Shown piece after piece: positions 21,786 to 32,359 of a stretch of DNA of 64,000 bases. The position numbers and the translations under genes were made by a program. Below the pieces are notes generated by a model. The model made no database searches, had not been told where the DNA came from, and saw nothing but the letters and a program-made list of their open reading frames with translations. The first letter of the stretch is position 1. Every line of letters begins with the position of its first letter. The DNA comes from Ichthyophis bannanicus (lineage: Eukaryota > Chordata > Amphibia > Gymnophiona > Ichthyophiidae), in the NCBI GenBank assembly GCA_033557465.1, contig CM066032.1, forward strand, positions 53,914,955 to 53,978,954, written 5' to 3'.

Positions 21786-24527
21786 CTGTAAAAAAAGATT
21801 AAATGGAAGTGAGCCTGGTAGTGGTGCCCAGATCAAGTCTCCCCCTTACCATGTATTCCAGACACCCTTATGCAAGGGGGGTCTTATGAAGCAGACAGTG
21901 AGATGGAGAGGTGCAGGTCAGAGAAACCTGTGGAAAGAAAGGAGAGCCCAGGGGAACATTTGTATCTGTGGGGAGAAGACGTAGAAAGGAGAATCCCCTA
22001 TATTCCATGGGGAGGCGATACATGCAAGAGCCTGGAGCAAGCAGAGCAAGGCAAGAGACTGGGTGAGACGGAGGGGTTGCATGTCTACATAACTTGGGAG
22101 AATTCAGTGAAGCAGAGATCAGGGTAAACCAAACAATTTTGTACAATTAATGTAGGACTCTGCTGCGCTCCCTGTAGGAGCAGCAGAGCAGATTGGAGGC
22201 ACACACCAGTTTGCTAGAGCACCCTCTCCACCTCCTGTAGGAGATTGTTGCAATGGTGGATCGAGATCAGTCACGACTGGACATTTCAGTTGGTTTTAGA
22301 GACTGGACAAGCTCTTCCCTTTGTTGCAAAAGAGGCATTTAGCATGAAATTAGTGTCACAGCCAGAGACTACAGAAATTTCCCCTGTAGATTTTAGTTCA
22401 CCACCTGTGTCCACAGGACAGGGATACTCAACAGCTCTCCCAAGTTGAGACACAGCTAATATTGAGGTTAAAAAAAGGTGAACCTCCTTGACGACTGTTG
22501 GGGGAAAACGTTAATGTTACACAAACGAAGGAAAACCAACTATCAGCCATCATATAAGTTTTTTCTGCTTGTTCTTTTTCCGGCAAGATTTGTTATGCGT
22601 AAATTGCATAAATAAAATAAAGGTGCCCCACCAGTAAAGGTAACAGGCATCAAGATGCAACCTAGGAGAGGTGTGAAAGCTGAGTGATGGGCATGAGCAA
22701 GCTGGAGATCCCAGACATGGGAGGGGGTTCACTAGAAGCAGGAAGCACTACCCAGAGGCTTAAGCACCAGAAATGGACTCGGGGAAAAGGAAATTCCAAG
22801 GGATCAGATGGATGTTAACCAGGAGAAACACTAAGCTAGCATACAAAGTATTATTGCGGTTTGAGCTAGTGTAACTAAACTGACGTTACTGACAGATTTT
22901 TCTAATATATTTCCTGTAGCAAAAGAGGCTGGACTGTGCCAGATCTCTGCAGAATAGCTCACCCCAATCTCATTCCAACCTTGAACAGCTCCCCCAATTA
23001 GAGACTAGAACCTACTGCAAGAGTTGGAAAATCTTAGAACAATTAAGGAATATAAGTGCACACATTAGAAAGTCTTTTTCTGACATCTCCAGTTTGGTCA
23101 TTTTTTTGGGGGGCAGGGGGAAGAGAAGGGGGCATTAGTAATCTGAGAAAGGAATAAGAGAAAGTGAAATAAATAGAATATCACTAGAACCCCAAACTGG
23201 AAAGAGGAAGGCGAGGAAGGATCCCTCCACCCCCCACCCCCCATCTCTTCTGCCTCCCCTACATTTTAGATCCCTTCACTCTGCCACTACACAATCCACT
23301 ATCTCTCTGGTCCCCCTACTTCATACCCCTCACTAGAGATGGGGGTGGCAGTGCAGCCCTTCAAACCTAGGGACACTGTAGTGCCTCTCAGTTTAAAGGG
23401 CTGGCAGGAGAGGATGGGACCTGAGTTACTGTTGCTGTCCTGTAGTGGGAATGAGGAAGTGACAGGGGTTTAGTACCACACTGCTCCTACCACTGTGGGT
23501 GCTCCTTGCAGTTCCTCAGGGAGGAGTGGATTCTGCTATTCTTCCCAAGGTTAGAGGAGATTAGGAGCCCTGAGAAGAGCTGAAAGGAGACTAAAAACAA
23601 AACTCTGAACTGGAAACCCAAGAATTCAGGCTGCCTGTGATACCAAACTGGAGAAACATGTTTACTAGTCCATTGCACAAAACAGATAGATACACATTTC
23701 ACAAAACCAAAACCAAGAGAAAACTCGAGTGCAGGCATGAAGAACTCTGTATAACGCTGGCTTAAAGGGGACTAGAGTAGCAGAATGTGTTGGGTTCTGC
23801 TGCCCAACCAGAAAAATGGGTATGGACCAGAACCAAAACCTGGTGACCGTTACTGTCCTCACTAACTTGGTTAGTTTACATATGCTCAGTGCAGAAATGC
23901 TTACGTTATGCTACAATATGTGCAAATTGTCAGGCCAAGTGCAATTCCTCAATCTAGGCAGAACCACCCAAGCACAGCCCAAGGTCTCATTGGCCCCCAT
24001 CTACGCCAGTACAGAATGGCACCTTCTCTCTAGTTACTGGGAGCTGGAGACCACCGCCATATCTCATCTACTCCTGGGATCAAACACCATCCTTCCATGA
24101 CTAAGTCAATGCTCCCTACATGCACAAAAGGGCAGCTACTAAACAGTTCTACTGAGCTTATGACCTAGCCGAGACACATTTGTCATGATCTCTTTAGAAT
24201 GACGCTAAGATGTTTAATAAAAGGTGGCCAAAACATCAGGATTTAGTTACAAGCAAGCTCAGAGTGCTGCTCTTCAAATGGGATTTGAATAAAACCAAGA
24301 AGGGGCAAAGTGAATTGAATCAGCTCTAATTATCCAGGCACACTGATGCCAGAAGGTGAGCAGGCAGCTGGCATTAGGTGGGAAGGCGAGCACAGAGGTG
24401 CAGCCCACCTGAAGGACAGGTCACAGGCAGGCACATGTAACAGAACATAAGACAGGGACAACTCAGTGTAGAAATGGGAAAGGAGGCAACAGAGCCAAGA
24501 GCACAAGGCAAATATGGCCCCGCTGGG
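21786..24527. other. Intron sequence between 5' UTR exon and first coding exon
   Basis: No exon or clear repeat recognised over 2.7 kb. It holds G-rich and C-rich runs (about 23105-23120, 23225-23245) and an A-rich stretch near 22600. Open frames are short and without motifs. Confidence 0.35.
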
Positions 24528-24717
24528 TAGATGGCAACTGGCTCCAGATGCCCCCTGACAGGCTTGATCCAGTCCCGGGTTTACCCCATTGCATGCAGAG
24601 ATTTCTAGTCTTATTTTTCTTATGAGAAATTAGAACTACATATCCCTGCATACAATGGGGTAAACCCAGGATTGGATCATGCTTGTCAGGTGCATGTGGA
24701 GCCAGTTGGTAACCTTA
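24528..24717. mobile_element. hAT-type MITE, diverged copy
   Basis: It has long inverted repeats: GGCAACTGGCTCCAGATGCC at the left and GGAGCCAGTTGGTAACC at the right, with GGGTTTACCCCATTGCATGC inside and its complement. It is the same element as 26974-27175. Target duplication is no longer clear. Confidence 0.75.
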
Positions 24718-25054
24718 AGCCCTGCAAGAGACCATCACATTCTTCCTAGTAAAAGGACACAGCATCACAGAGCCTGTGTCAGATAAAGTATGTCCTGTAT
24801 CGTATTGGGGCTGGGGGTATTCGCCTACCCTGTTCTACAAGGAAGGGACATAGGCCTCTCTGGTGGGGTAGGAGGAGAGGTAAAATACAGAGGCAATCAA
24901 GTAGTGTTGGAAGGGCTAGCCGCACTGGGATCAGAATAGATGCTTCTTGCCCTCACCAGAAGTAAATCTAGACACGGAGTGTGTAATAAGCCATGCTTGC
25001 AGCCAGCCCATGGTGGAACACCAAGTAGCATGGTCATGGCAACAGGATATGAAA
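24718..25054. other. Intron, nothing recognised
   Basis: No exon, RNA gene or recognisable repeat seen. Confidence 0.35.
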
Positions 25055-25652
25055 ACACAACCACACCCTTAGAGTTAGAAGGTTAATCTTTCTTAACATG
25101 CGCCCTTGTAACTACAATAAAGGCAGCCATTTATATGGGAGAAGGAGATGTGTGGTGTACAGATGACCGTGTTTGAGGAAGTTGAGTGTGAAGCATTCAG
25201 ATAATTAATGCTTTAAGCTTTGCAAGTGATTGGCCTTGTGCTGTTGGAATCTTGTGGTTCTTGCAGAAACTTGCTGAAGAACGTTCCTGAAGGTGTGTTG
25301 GAGTTGAACTAGAAAAGCTTCTAATTCACTTATCAATGACTGTAGCTTTTAGAAGTTTATATAAAATTGAGTCAAATAAGTAAAAGACATTTGAAAACAA
25401 AACAAAGTACCTTTTCAGTGTGTAAATGGATAAATAGTTTTGTTGCTTTATGAAGGGAGTTTTCTGAGACCCTTGATATAGGAAGCTTTATTCCCCTATG
25501 GTGATTTGTTTCTCCACATAGTGGGAGGCAGTGCCTTACACGCATTCTCTTTCTCCCATATAAATGGTTGTCTTTATTGCAGTTATAAGGAATTGTGTTA
25601 AAATAGATTAACAATCCAAACTTTTAATCCAACTCTAAGGGTGTGGTTGTGT
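25055..25652. mobile_element. Non-autonomous element with inverted repeats of about 100 bp
   Basis: The left end reads ACACAACCACACCCTTAGAG and the right end reads CTCTAAGGGTGTGGTTGTGT, exact complements. Complementarity continues inwards (TAAAGGCAGCCATTTATATGGGAG against CTCCCATATAAATGG and TGTCTTTATTGCAG) with small gaps. The 350-400 bp between arms is non-coding. Likely a DNA-transposon MITE; superfamily not determined because the target duplication is unclear. Confidence 0.75.
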
Positions 25653-25665
25653 ATATTTATATATA

Positions 25666-25874
25666 AGGGTGGCCCAAAAAAAGCAACAACATCTTGTAGC
25701 ATATAAGTTATTTAAAAATTCAAAAAGACAGATGTAAGCGATTGACAAATTAAAAAAAAAATGGCTACAGGAAATTGTCAAAATAAAGACGTTATATAGC
25801 TAAAAAAGGTAAATAAGTAAACTATTTAAGCTTTTCATTTACAAGATGTTCTCACTTTTTTTTGGGCCACCCTG
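25666..25874. mobile_element. mariner-type MITE
   Basis: Terminal inverted repeats AAGGGTGGCCCAAAAAAA and TTTTTTTTGGGCCACCCTG, extended inwards by AACATCTTGTA and TACAAGATGTT. It is flanked by TA on both sides (25664-25665 and 25875-25876), the target duplication of Tc1/mariner elements. About 209 bp with no coding capacity, so mobilised in trans. Confidence 0.82.
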
Positions 25875-26379
25875 TATGTCTTGGTGCAGTTTTATAGGTT
25901 AATATATGAGAACACCTAGAAAGGAGGAGAGACAGCTACAGTGTAAAATAGAGACAAAAAGTCAAATATCCAGAGGCATCAAACAGTGGCAGGTATCCCA
26001 GCTAGAAAAACCACAGTTCCTAGGGAGACCAGGGCCTTGGACATGGAAAAGACTTGATAAGCAGCATTTGTAAACCAATCAAGTGTTCAAGAATTTTAAG
26101 AGAAACCTAAAGCCCAGCACAAAAGGGAGTTTAGCACAAGGAAGCACAAACCTTTTGCCCAGAGGCCCCCATCCCCTATCCAGAATGCAGGATCCCTGGT
26201 TCTTTAAACACACAGCACACAGGGAGAATACTACAGCCAGCTAGTTTTTGGTAGAAGACAAGCATTAGCATTAAAAAGGACACAGAGCTCCTACTCAGTC
26301 CACACAGACGTGGGGGGATATTCATTTAGAGCCACAGAAGACTCACCCAGAAAGCTTGCACCATGCAATCTCACTTACC
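25875..26379. other. Intron, nothing recognised
   Basis: No exon or repeat with support. The right edge abuts a possible splice donor at 26379. Confidence 0.35.
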
Positions 26380-26475
26380 TGCAATAGCTGGCCAAATCTA
26401 AGGTGGAAAAAAAGGAATCCCAGCCCTTGTTGAAGAGAGAGCTTTTATGTTTTCCCAGCCCCACCCCCGACTTGC
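26380..26475 (-). promoter_or_regulatory. Candidate alternative promoter and first exon of the host gene
   Basis: On the minus strand a GC-box-like GGGGGTGGGGCTGGG is followed by CATAAAAG (TATA-like), then about 60 bases later by a strong splice donor GCAG/GTAAGTGAG (exon end at 26380). This would give a short non-coding exon that could splice to 21785. It is pattern evidence only, and it sits about 25-30 bp from a CR1-gamma fragment that could instead have supplied background sequence. Confidence 0.3.
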
Positions 26476-26504
26476 ACAGCCCATCAGAACAGTTTAAATT
26501 AGAA

Positions 26505-27392
26505 GGTATGGTGACCTAGGCGTGGTTGTGTCTGGTGATCTTAAAGTAGCTAAACAGGTAGAAAAGGCAACGGCAAAAGCTAGAAGGATGCTTGGGTGCA
26601 TACGGAGAGGAATGGCTAGCAGAAAAAAGGAGGTGATGGTTCCTCTGTATAAGTCTTTGGTGCGACCTCATTTGGAGTATAGTGTGCAATTCTGGAGACC
26701 GCAGCTTCAAAAGGATGTGAACAGGATGGAGTCAGTACAGAGGGTGGCTACTAAAATGGTTTGTGGTCTTCATTATAAAGCATATGAGGACAGACTTAAG
26801 GATCTTAATATGTACACCTTAGAGGAAAGGCGGGATAGAGGTGATATGATTGAGATGTTTAAATAACTCTGTGGCATAAATGCACAGTAGGAGAGCCTCT
26901 TTCAATTGAAAGCAAGCTCTGCTATGAGGGGACATGGGATGAGGATGAAAGGGGATAGATTCAGCAGTGATATTAGGGTTGCCAACTGGCTCCAGATGCC
27001 CCCGACAGGCTTGATCCAATCCTGAGTTTACCCCACTGCATACAGGGACATGTAGTCTTGCTTTTCTTATGGAGTGCAATGGAAAAAATCAGAACTACAT
27101 GTCCCTGCATGCAGTGGGTAAACCTAGGACCGGATCAAGTGTGTCAGGCACATCTGGAGCCAGTTGGCAACCCTAAGTGTTATGCGTAAATATTTCTTTA
27201 CGGAAAGAGTGGTGGATCTGTGGAATAGTCTCCCAGTGGAGGTGGTACAGATGAGAACAGTATCTGAGTTCAAAAAAGTATGGAACAAACGCAGAGGATC
27301 TCTAAAGAAAAAAGGGGGCTGTTGGAGTGGTTGATATGAAAGTACAGATTAGATAGGCCATGTGCTCTTTTTCTGTCGTCATTTTTCTATGT
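26505..27392 (+). mobile_element. CR1-gamma LINE 3' end carrying a hAT MITE
   Basis: A 114-codon open frame (26522-26866) encodes the ORF2 C-terminus (KARRMLGCIRRGMASRKKEV, then VRPHLEYSVQFWRPQL). It continues in another frame to LFQLKASSAMRGHGM, is broken by the MITE at 26974-27175, and resumes with FLYGKSGG-like text and the 3' UTR ending at CTGTCGTCATTTTTCTATGT near 27390. It is 5'-truncated. Confidence 0.85.
26974..27175. mobile_element. hAT MITE (202 bp) with 8-bp TSD
   Basis: Terminal inverted repeats TAGGGTTGCCAACTGGCTCC and GGAGCCAGTTGGCAACCCTA. Flanks AGTGATAT (26966-26973) and AGTGTTAT (27176-27183) form an 8-bp target duplication with one mismatch, as expected for hAT transposition. 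Almost the whole element is self-complementary. It splits the CR1-gamma tail. Confidence 0.88.
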
Positions 27393-27849
27393 TTCTCTCC
27401 TCTTTCTTCTCCCAAACACTGGTACATAGGTCTTCTGTAGAAGAAGCATCTTGGTTACTCTATGTGCACACTGGCTGCACCCCAGAGGTGGTGTGCACAG
27501 ATTGGTACCCACAGACTCCAGGAATTTCCCTCCACTATTTCCTCATAATACCAAAAGGAGTAGAAATCTCAAAGTTGAGAACAAGGACGGTTCCTCAGTT
27601 CTGGCGCTGGTTCATTTTGTTCCTGGCTAGTGGCCGGTTAGTGTAGAATATCATTGCCTGTGAGATGGAGGCTAGAGTGGGAGTGTGCATGAGAAATACT
27701 GGAGTAACTATATACTAATAACACTTCTTAGGCTAACCTTTCCTGACAGGCCTTTAACATGGAATCCACCTGTTCCCTGGAGTCTATTTGTATATCTGTG
27801 TGTCTTGTCTAATCTCCTCCCCTATCTGCTTTGCCTTTTCATTTGGCAT
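27393..27849. other. Unassigned intronic sequence
   Basis: No exon seen. The last part is pyrimidine-rich and may be the upstream portion of the L2 tail that ends near 27957. Confidence 0.35.
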
Positions 27850-28110
27850 TCTTTTCTCTGTTTTTAAATGTTCCGGGGGGGGGGGGGGTTTAATATCATA
27901 AACCGTGCTGATGCTTGAAGGGCGGTATAGAAAGTCCTGATAAACCATAAAGCCATTTATTTATTAATTAATTTATTTAAAGTCTCTTTTATACTGCGCT
28001 ATTCGATATCAGTGCGGTTTACATGCAACAAACGCATTTATATGGGCAGAATCTACACCGTATTTACAAATAACAGGTGATTTAGCTAGAAACGAGCTTT
28101 GTGGACTAAG
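27850..28110. repeat. Two L2 tails in tail-to-tail orientation, with a G homopolymer
   Basis: Plus-strand copy ends ATAAACCGTGCTGATGCTTG, GGGCGGTATAGAAAG near 27935. Immediately after, a minus-strand copy shows TTTTATACTGCGCTATTCGA and CAGTGCGGTTTACATG (about 27988-28024). Both carry the ACCGC...GCGGT stem. The A-rich tails meet at TTTATTTATTAATTAATTTA. A run of Gs lies near 27874-27888. Confidence 0.65.
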
Positions 28111-28245
28111 CCACACTCATCTTCTCTTGCCCACAACATCCCTTTCCTTGCTTGGCTCTCTTCAGTTAGCTCTGCTGGGATCTTGGCATATACTGGAACC
28201 AGGATAACCAATGTTCATGCTGGCAATGGCTCCTTCCATGCTTAC

Positions 28246-28480
28246 CTGTAGAATAACTGCAGCCCTTCTGCCCTCGCACAAATACCCATAGCCCTGCAGT
28301 CTCCCAGCCCGTGAATTCACATGTGGCCCCCAGCAGTCCCACACTAGGACTCCAAAGGAATGGGGAGAATCTGTATAGTAGTACTGTCTGAATGGGGCAG
28401 GAGCAGACTGACCACTCTCCACCCTTAACCCCTATCACCAGCAACCACAGGAGCTGTGACTCTCAATTCACATGGGGAGA
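28246..28480 (-). other. Probable 5' UTR exon and promoter side of the host gene
   Basis: On the minus strand a donor TTCTACAG/GTAAGC ends at 28246. The preceding 230 bp is more GC-rich than its surroundings and free of recognised TEs. It is non-coding in the frame needed and would splice to the ATG exon at 21785. The transcription start is not defined; about 28480-28560 is the likely promoter area, just before the minisatellite where DIRS2 inserted. Confidence 0.4.
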
Positions 28481-28619
28481 GAAGCTGCCCGCCTTCCTAG
28501 ACTACGTTCCCTCTTCTGGGGCTGCGCAATACATGCTGACATAAGAGGAAGGGGCTGGAAAAGTACAGGAGGGAACCTGCCGAGCTCAGCAGCATTGTAC
28601 ACACTCACTTCTCACTTCC

Positions 28620-28729
28620 ATTACAATGTGTCATTAGTGTACACAGCACTGTACAGTCACAGAGTGGTGATTATTATCTATACAGGGCTGTCAGGGTACA
28701 CAGCACTGTATAGTCTCAGAGCAATGATT
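28620..28729. repeat. 57-bp minisatellite, left part
   Basis: Units such as AGTGTACACAGCACTGTACA, GTCACAGAGTGGTGATTATT and ATCTATACAGGGCTGTC repeat about twice before DIRS2. The array continues at 32360, and the two parts join without gap or overlap (GCAATGATT + ATTATCTATAAAGG). Confidence 0.85.
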
Positions 28730-28767
28730 CTCTGGGAACAAGCAGGAAGTCAGTCCTCACATATGGG

Positions 28768-29082
28768 TGACATCAGCACCCGCAACTTGGACGCCCTCGG
28801 CAAAAAGTGCTTCCAGGGTTCAATGCTAACTTGTCGAATCCAGGCCTACCAGCTGTACATGGGCATGTACCTGAGAGACCTGGCGAAGGAACTCGCCGGG
28901 TTCTCGGCTGGTCTCTCCGAGGGGCCTTTGCTACGCTTCAAGAGCCTGTCCACTGGTGTCCGTGAGTGCTCGAAGTTCATGACTCGAGCGGCCTATGACG
29001 GGTTCGAGTCGGCGGCCCGGGTAGCTGCGGCAGGCATCGGTGCATGCTCTGTATACCCACAGCTGGACAGCCTTTACTACTG
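28768..29082 (+). pseudogene. DIRS2 gag, C-terminal part
   Basis: The frame reads NLDALGKKCFQGSMLTCRIQ, then MGMYLRDLAKELAGF, FMTRAAYDGFESAARVAAAG and stops at 29082. DIRS4 shows the matching start (FDAFGCKCYQGSMLARRI) at the window's right edge. The N-terminal CxxC region is missing, so the left ITR is fused directly to mid-gag. Gag here cannot be complete. Confidence 0.75.
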
Positions 29083-29975
29083 ATACCTGGGTCCTGCAGA
29101 TAGTCCATCAGGGCTATTTCCTTCATCTGGCCCAGGTACCCCCTTCTTATTTCCTAGGAGAGCCCCTCAGGTCTCCCCTTCACCGGGACCTTCTTCAGAA
29201 GGAGTTGTCAGGTCTTCTCGAGGATCAGGCGGTAGAACCGGTGCCCCACCACCTACAGGGCAAGGGCTTCTCTTCCAGGTACTTTCTGGTACCAAAAAGA
29301 ACAGGAGGCCTCAGACCCATCCTCGACCTGCGCAACTTAAACAAATTCCTGGGGAGGGAGAAGTTCAAGATGCTTTTCCTTGGAATATTGCTGCCTTACT
29401 TCTGCCAGGGAGACTGGCTATGCTCCTTAGACCTAAAGGATGCTTATACACACATCCTGATACATCCAGACCACAGGCAATATCTACTTTGTGGTGGGAG
29501 GCAATCACAACCAGTGCAGAGTACTCCCCTTTGGCCTGGCCTCCACCCCCAGGGTATTCACAAAGTGCCTGGTGGTGGTGGCCGCCTTTCTCAGGCTTCA
29601 AGGAGTCTTTGTCTTTCCCTGTCTAGATGACTGGCTCATCAGAGGCACTTCAGCCAGAGAGGTCCATCAGGCCACATCTCGCACCATCCAGGTGCTCCAG
29701 CATCTGGGGTTTGTAATCAATTACCCCAAGTCCAGCCTTGTTCCCACTCAACAACTAGAGTTCATTGGTGCCAGACTTGATGCCCTTCAGGCAAGGGCCT
29801 ACCTGCCTGCAGACAGGGCAAAAAGGCTTCTGGCTCTGGCACGTCACGTGAGTCGCAGATCCACAGTGTCAGCAAGACAGTTTCTGCGCCTTCTCAGGCA
29901 CATGGCGTCCACAGTCCATGTGACACCAGATGTCTGCCTCCACATGCGAACTGCTCAGTGGTGCCTCAGAGACTA
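29083..29975 (+). pseudogene. DIRS2 reverse transcriptase
   Basis: It encodes RT motifs in order: TGGLRPILDLRNLNKFLGRE, SLDLKDAYTHILIHPDHRQY (motif A, catalytic Asp), then after a frameshift near 29490 NQCRVLPFGLASTPRVFTKC (motif B) and FVFPCLDDWLIRG (motif C with the DD pair), VINYPKSSLVPTQQLEFIGA and the tail ending LRD-stop at 29974-29976. RT copies the element RNA. One frameshift within the catalytic domain and a stop before RNase H break it. Motif C is C-L-D-D rather than Y-x-D-D. Confidence 0.85.
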
Positions 29976-30811
29976 GTGGACACAGGCTGCCTCAGAGACA
30001 GTGTCACAGTGTCCAGGTGACTGGTACAGTCCCTGGACTGGTGGCTTCAACCACTCCACTTGGAGGCAGGGATGGATGCGTCTCTACTGGGCTGGGGAGC
30101 CCATTGCCAGGGGCTTTGTACTCAAGGAATGTGGTCCCCAAATGAGAGAGCACAACAAATCAATTTGTTGGAGCTCAGTGCCCTCTGCCTAGCTCTAGGA
30201 ATTTTCTGGCTCACAAACCTGTCCTGGTACAGACAGACAACCAAGTGGTCATGTTCTGTGTGAACAAGCAGGGCGGCATGGGGTCCCGCCTACTCTGTCA
30301 GGAAACCCTGGATCTGTGCTCCTTTGCAGCCCGGCATGGCATACATCTGTGGGCAGTTTACCTGCCAGGCCAGGACAACTGCTTAGCCGACAGGCTAAGC
30401 AGGATTCTCCAGCCCCACGAGTGGCAGCTGGACAGGGGAGTAGTCCATTGGCTCTTTCAGGCCTGGGGACAGCCAGTAATGGACTTGTTTGGAGGGTCCG
30501 GTCAATCACCAGTTGCCCCGGTTCTGCTCCAGGCAGCCACACCTGCACAGGGTGGCTGGCGATACCTTTCTGATGTCATGGTCCTTAGGCCTCCTGTATG
30601 CATTTCCTCCGACGCCTCTGGTGGCCAAGACTCTATTCAAGATTCTCCAGGACAAAGCGTCTGCCATCCTGATAGCCCCAAGGTGGCCGAGGCAACTCTG
30701 GTTTCTTCTTCTACTTCAATTAGCAGTGGAGGCCCCCATTCCCCTGGGGTCCTCTCCAAACCTCCTGTCCCAGGAGGGGGGCACTCTCCTGCCCTCCAAT
30801 CTCAGCTCCCT
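29976..30811 (+). pseudogene. DIRS2 RNase H and linker
   Basis: In shifting frames: MDASLLGWGAHCQG (30069), AQQINLLELSALCLALGIFW, VMFCVNKQGGMGSRL (30248), RHGIHLWAVYLPGQDNCLAD and MDLFGGSGQS, the RNase H fold order known in DIRS. An alternative frame from 30489 carries FCSRQPHLHRVAGD, GLLYAFPPTPLVAKTL and LIAPRWPRQLWF, the conserved connector to the recombinase. The element-encoded RNase H removes template RNA. Frame changes make it inactive. Confidence 0.75.
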
Positions 30812-31845
30812 CAACCTAATGGCATGGCTGCTGAAAGGGTAATACTCGCACCATTCCTTCTGCCAAAAAATATGGAAGAGGTCTTGCTGGCCTCGAGGAG
30901 GCCGTCAACTAGACAGACCTATGCCTTGAAGTGGCATAGGTTTGTGACTTGGTGCGAGGAGCAGGCTGTAGATCCTTTCTCCTGCCAGGTTGCGGTGGTT
31001 TTACAGTACCTTCTCCACCTTTCGGATTTGGGCCTTAATTCCAACTCCATCATAGTTCACCTCAGTACCCTTGCAGCTAACTACTTCCCGGTCTCTTGGT
31101 TCTTGAGAGGCCTGCTTCTGCTGAAGCCTCCGGTTTGTCCTCCGGTGACCAAATGGGATTTGAATGTGGTTTTGGGGCAGGTTACTCGGCCGCCCTTTGA
31201 GCCGATGGCAACCTGCCATCTACGCTCCCTTTCTTTGAAGGTGGTTTTCTTGGTGGCACTCACGTCGGCTTGGCGGGTGAGTGAGATTCAGGCCCTTGCG
31301 TCAGACAGGCCTGACACAAGGTTCTATAGGAACTGAGTAGTGCTTCGCACGCACCCCAAGTTCCAACTGAAAGTGGTCTCCTCATTCCACCTCAACTAGG
31401 AGGTGGTGCTGCCTACCTTTTTTCCCAGGCCGCATGCCAGTCAGACAGAGATAGCACTGCATACCTTGGACTGTAAGAGGGCATTGGCCTTCTATATTCA
31501 GCGTACACAGGGCCATAGATGGGCTTCTCAGCTCTTCGTATCCTACAACCCCAGTAAGCTGGGGATGGCTGTTTCCAAGCGTACGCTATCCACCTGGGTG
31601 GCGGACTGTATCGCCTGGGCATACAGAGCAGCCGAGCCTCTGCTGGGGGGTTGTGTCATGGCCCATCAGGTCAGGGCCATGGTGGCATCAGTGGCTCATT
31701 TCCACTCTGTTCCGCTGGCAGACATCTGCCGGGTCGCCACCTGGTCTTAGGGTCAGACTTTCGCAACACATTACTGCCTGGATAGGGAGTCCCAACGGGA
31801 CAGTGCTTTTGGCCAGGCTGTACTCCGTAACCTTTTCGAGGTCTA
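30812..31845 (+). pseudogene. DIRS2 tyrosine recombinase
   Basis: The N-terminal SAM-like domain reads RRPSTRQTYALKWHRFVTWC and DPFSCQVAVVLQYLLHLSDL. The catalytic domain has VALTSAWRVSEIQAL (first Arg), LHTLDCKRALAFYIQRTQGH, VMAHQVRAMVASVAHFHSVP (His-x-x-Arg), DICRVATWS, then HYCLDRESQRDSAF with the candidate Tyr near 31773. In-frame stops fall near 31336, 31399 and 31748. The family integrates a circular DNA intermediate without target duplication, which fits the flanks of this copy. Confidence 0.85.
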
Positions 31846-31979
31846 GGCAACTCCTGCCCTCTGACCCTTCTGCGTCAGGCTACCGGAGTGCTACTCTCTC
31901 AGTTAGATTCTTATTGGGGCTGTGTGTGACTCTCGTAGAGGGAGCCTATTTTTCAGCTGTGGGTCCTCGGTAGCCTATA

Positions 31980-32359
31980 GCTGGGGAGTCCCATATGTGA
32001 GGAATGACTTCCTGCTTGTTCCAGGAGAAAGTGTAGTTACTCACCTGTAACAGGTGTTCTCCGTGGAGAGCAGGAATCAGTCCTCACGACCCTCCCTCCT
32101 CCCCTTGGAGTTGCAGTCGTATTATTATTATTCTTTTGTTCATTTTTGCTGTCTTTTAGCTATGTCATTTGACTGAGCAAGATGGCACCCTTGGGCGGGA
32201 AGGGGACTGTGCATGCATGATGCAATTCCCAAAGGTTTTTTCTGAAAGCTGGGGATTTGCTCTGCATGAGGACTCCGTTGGTGCTGACATCACACATATG
32301 TGAGGACTGATTCCTGCTGTCCCCGGAGAACACCTGTTACAGGTGAGTAACTATGCTTT
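31980..32359. repeat. DIRS2 right terminal repeat and internal complementary region
   Basis: A block with TGCTTGTTCCAGGAGAAAG, TTACTCACCTGTAACAGGTG and AGCAGGAATCAGTCCTCAC (31990-32095) recurs inverted at 32285-32359 (CACATATGTGAGGACTGATT, GAACACCTGTTACAGGTGAG). The arrangement can template circle closure in DIRS replication. The same layout is present in DIRS3 at 60826-61189. Confidence 0.85.

Larger units (their letters stand above)
28730..32359 (+). mobile_element. DIRS2: DIRS retrotransposon inserted in the minisatellite
   Basis: The left end (CTCTGGGAACAAGCAGGAAG, TCAGTCCTCACATATGGGTG) is complemented at the right end (CCCATATGTGAGGAATGACT, TCCTGCTTGTTCC at about 31991-32022), followed by a second inverted copy at 32285-32359. 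Between them lie gag C-terminal half, RT, RNase H and tyrosine recombinase. The region between the left ITR and mid-gag is deleted. Flanks rejoin one minisatellite unit perfectly with no target duplication, as known for recombinase-mediated DIRS integration. Frameshifts and stops inactivate it, but it is the best-preserved pol in the window. Confidence 0.9.
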
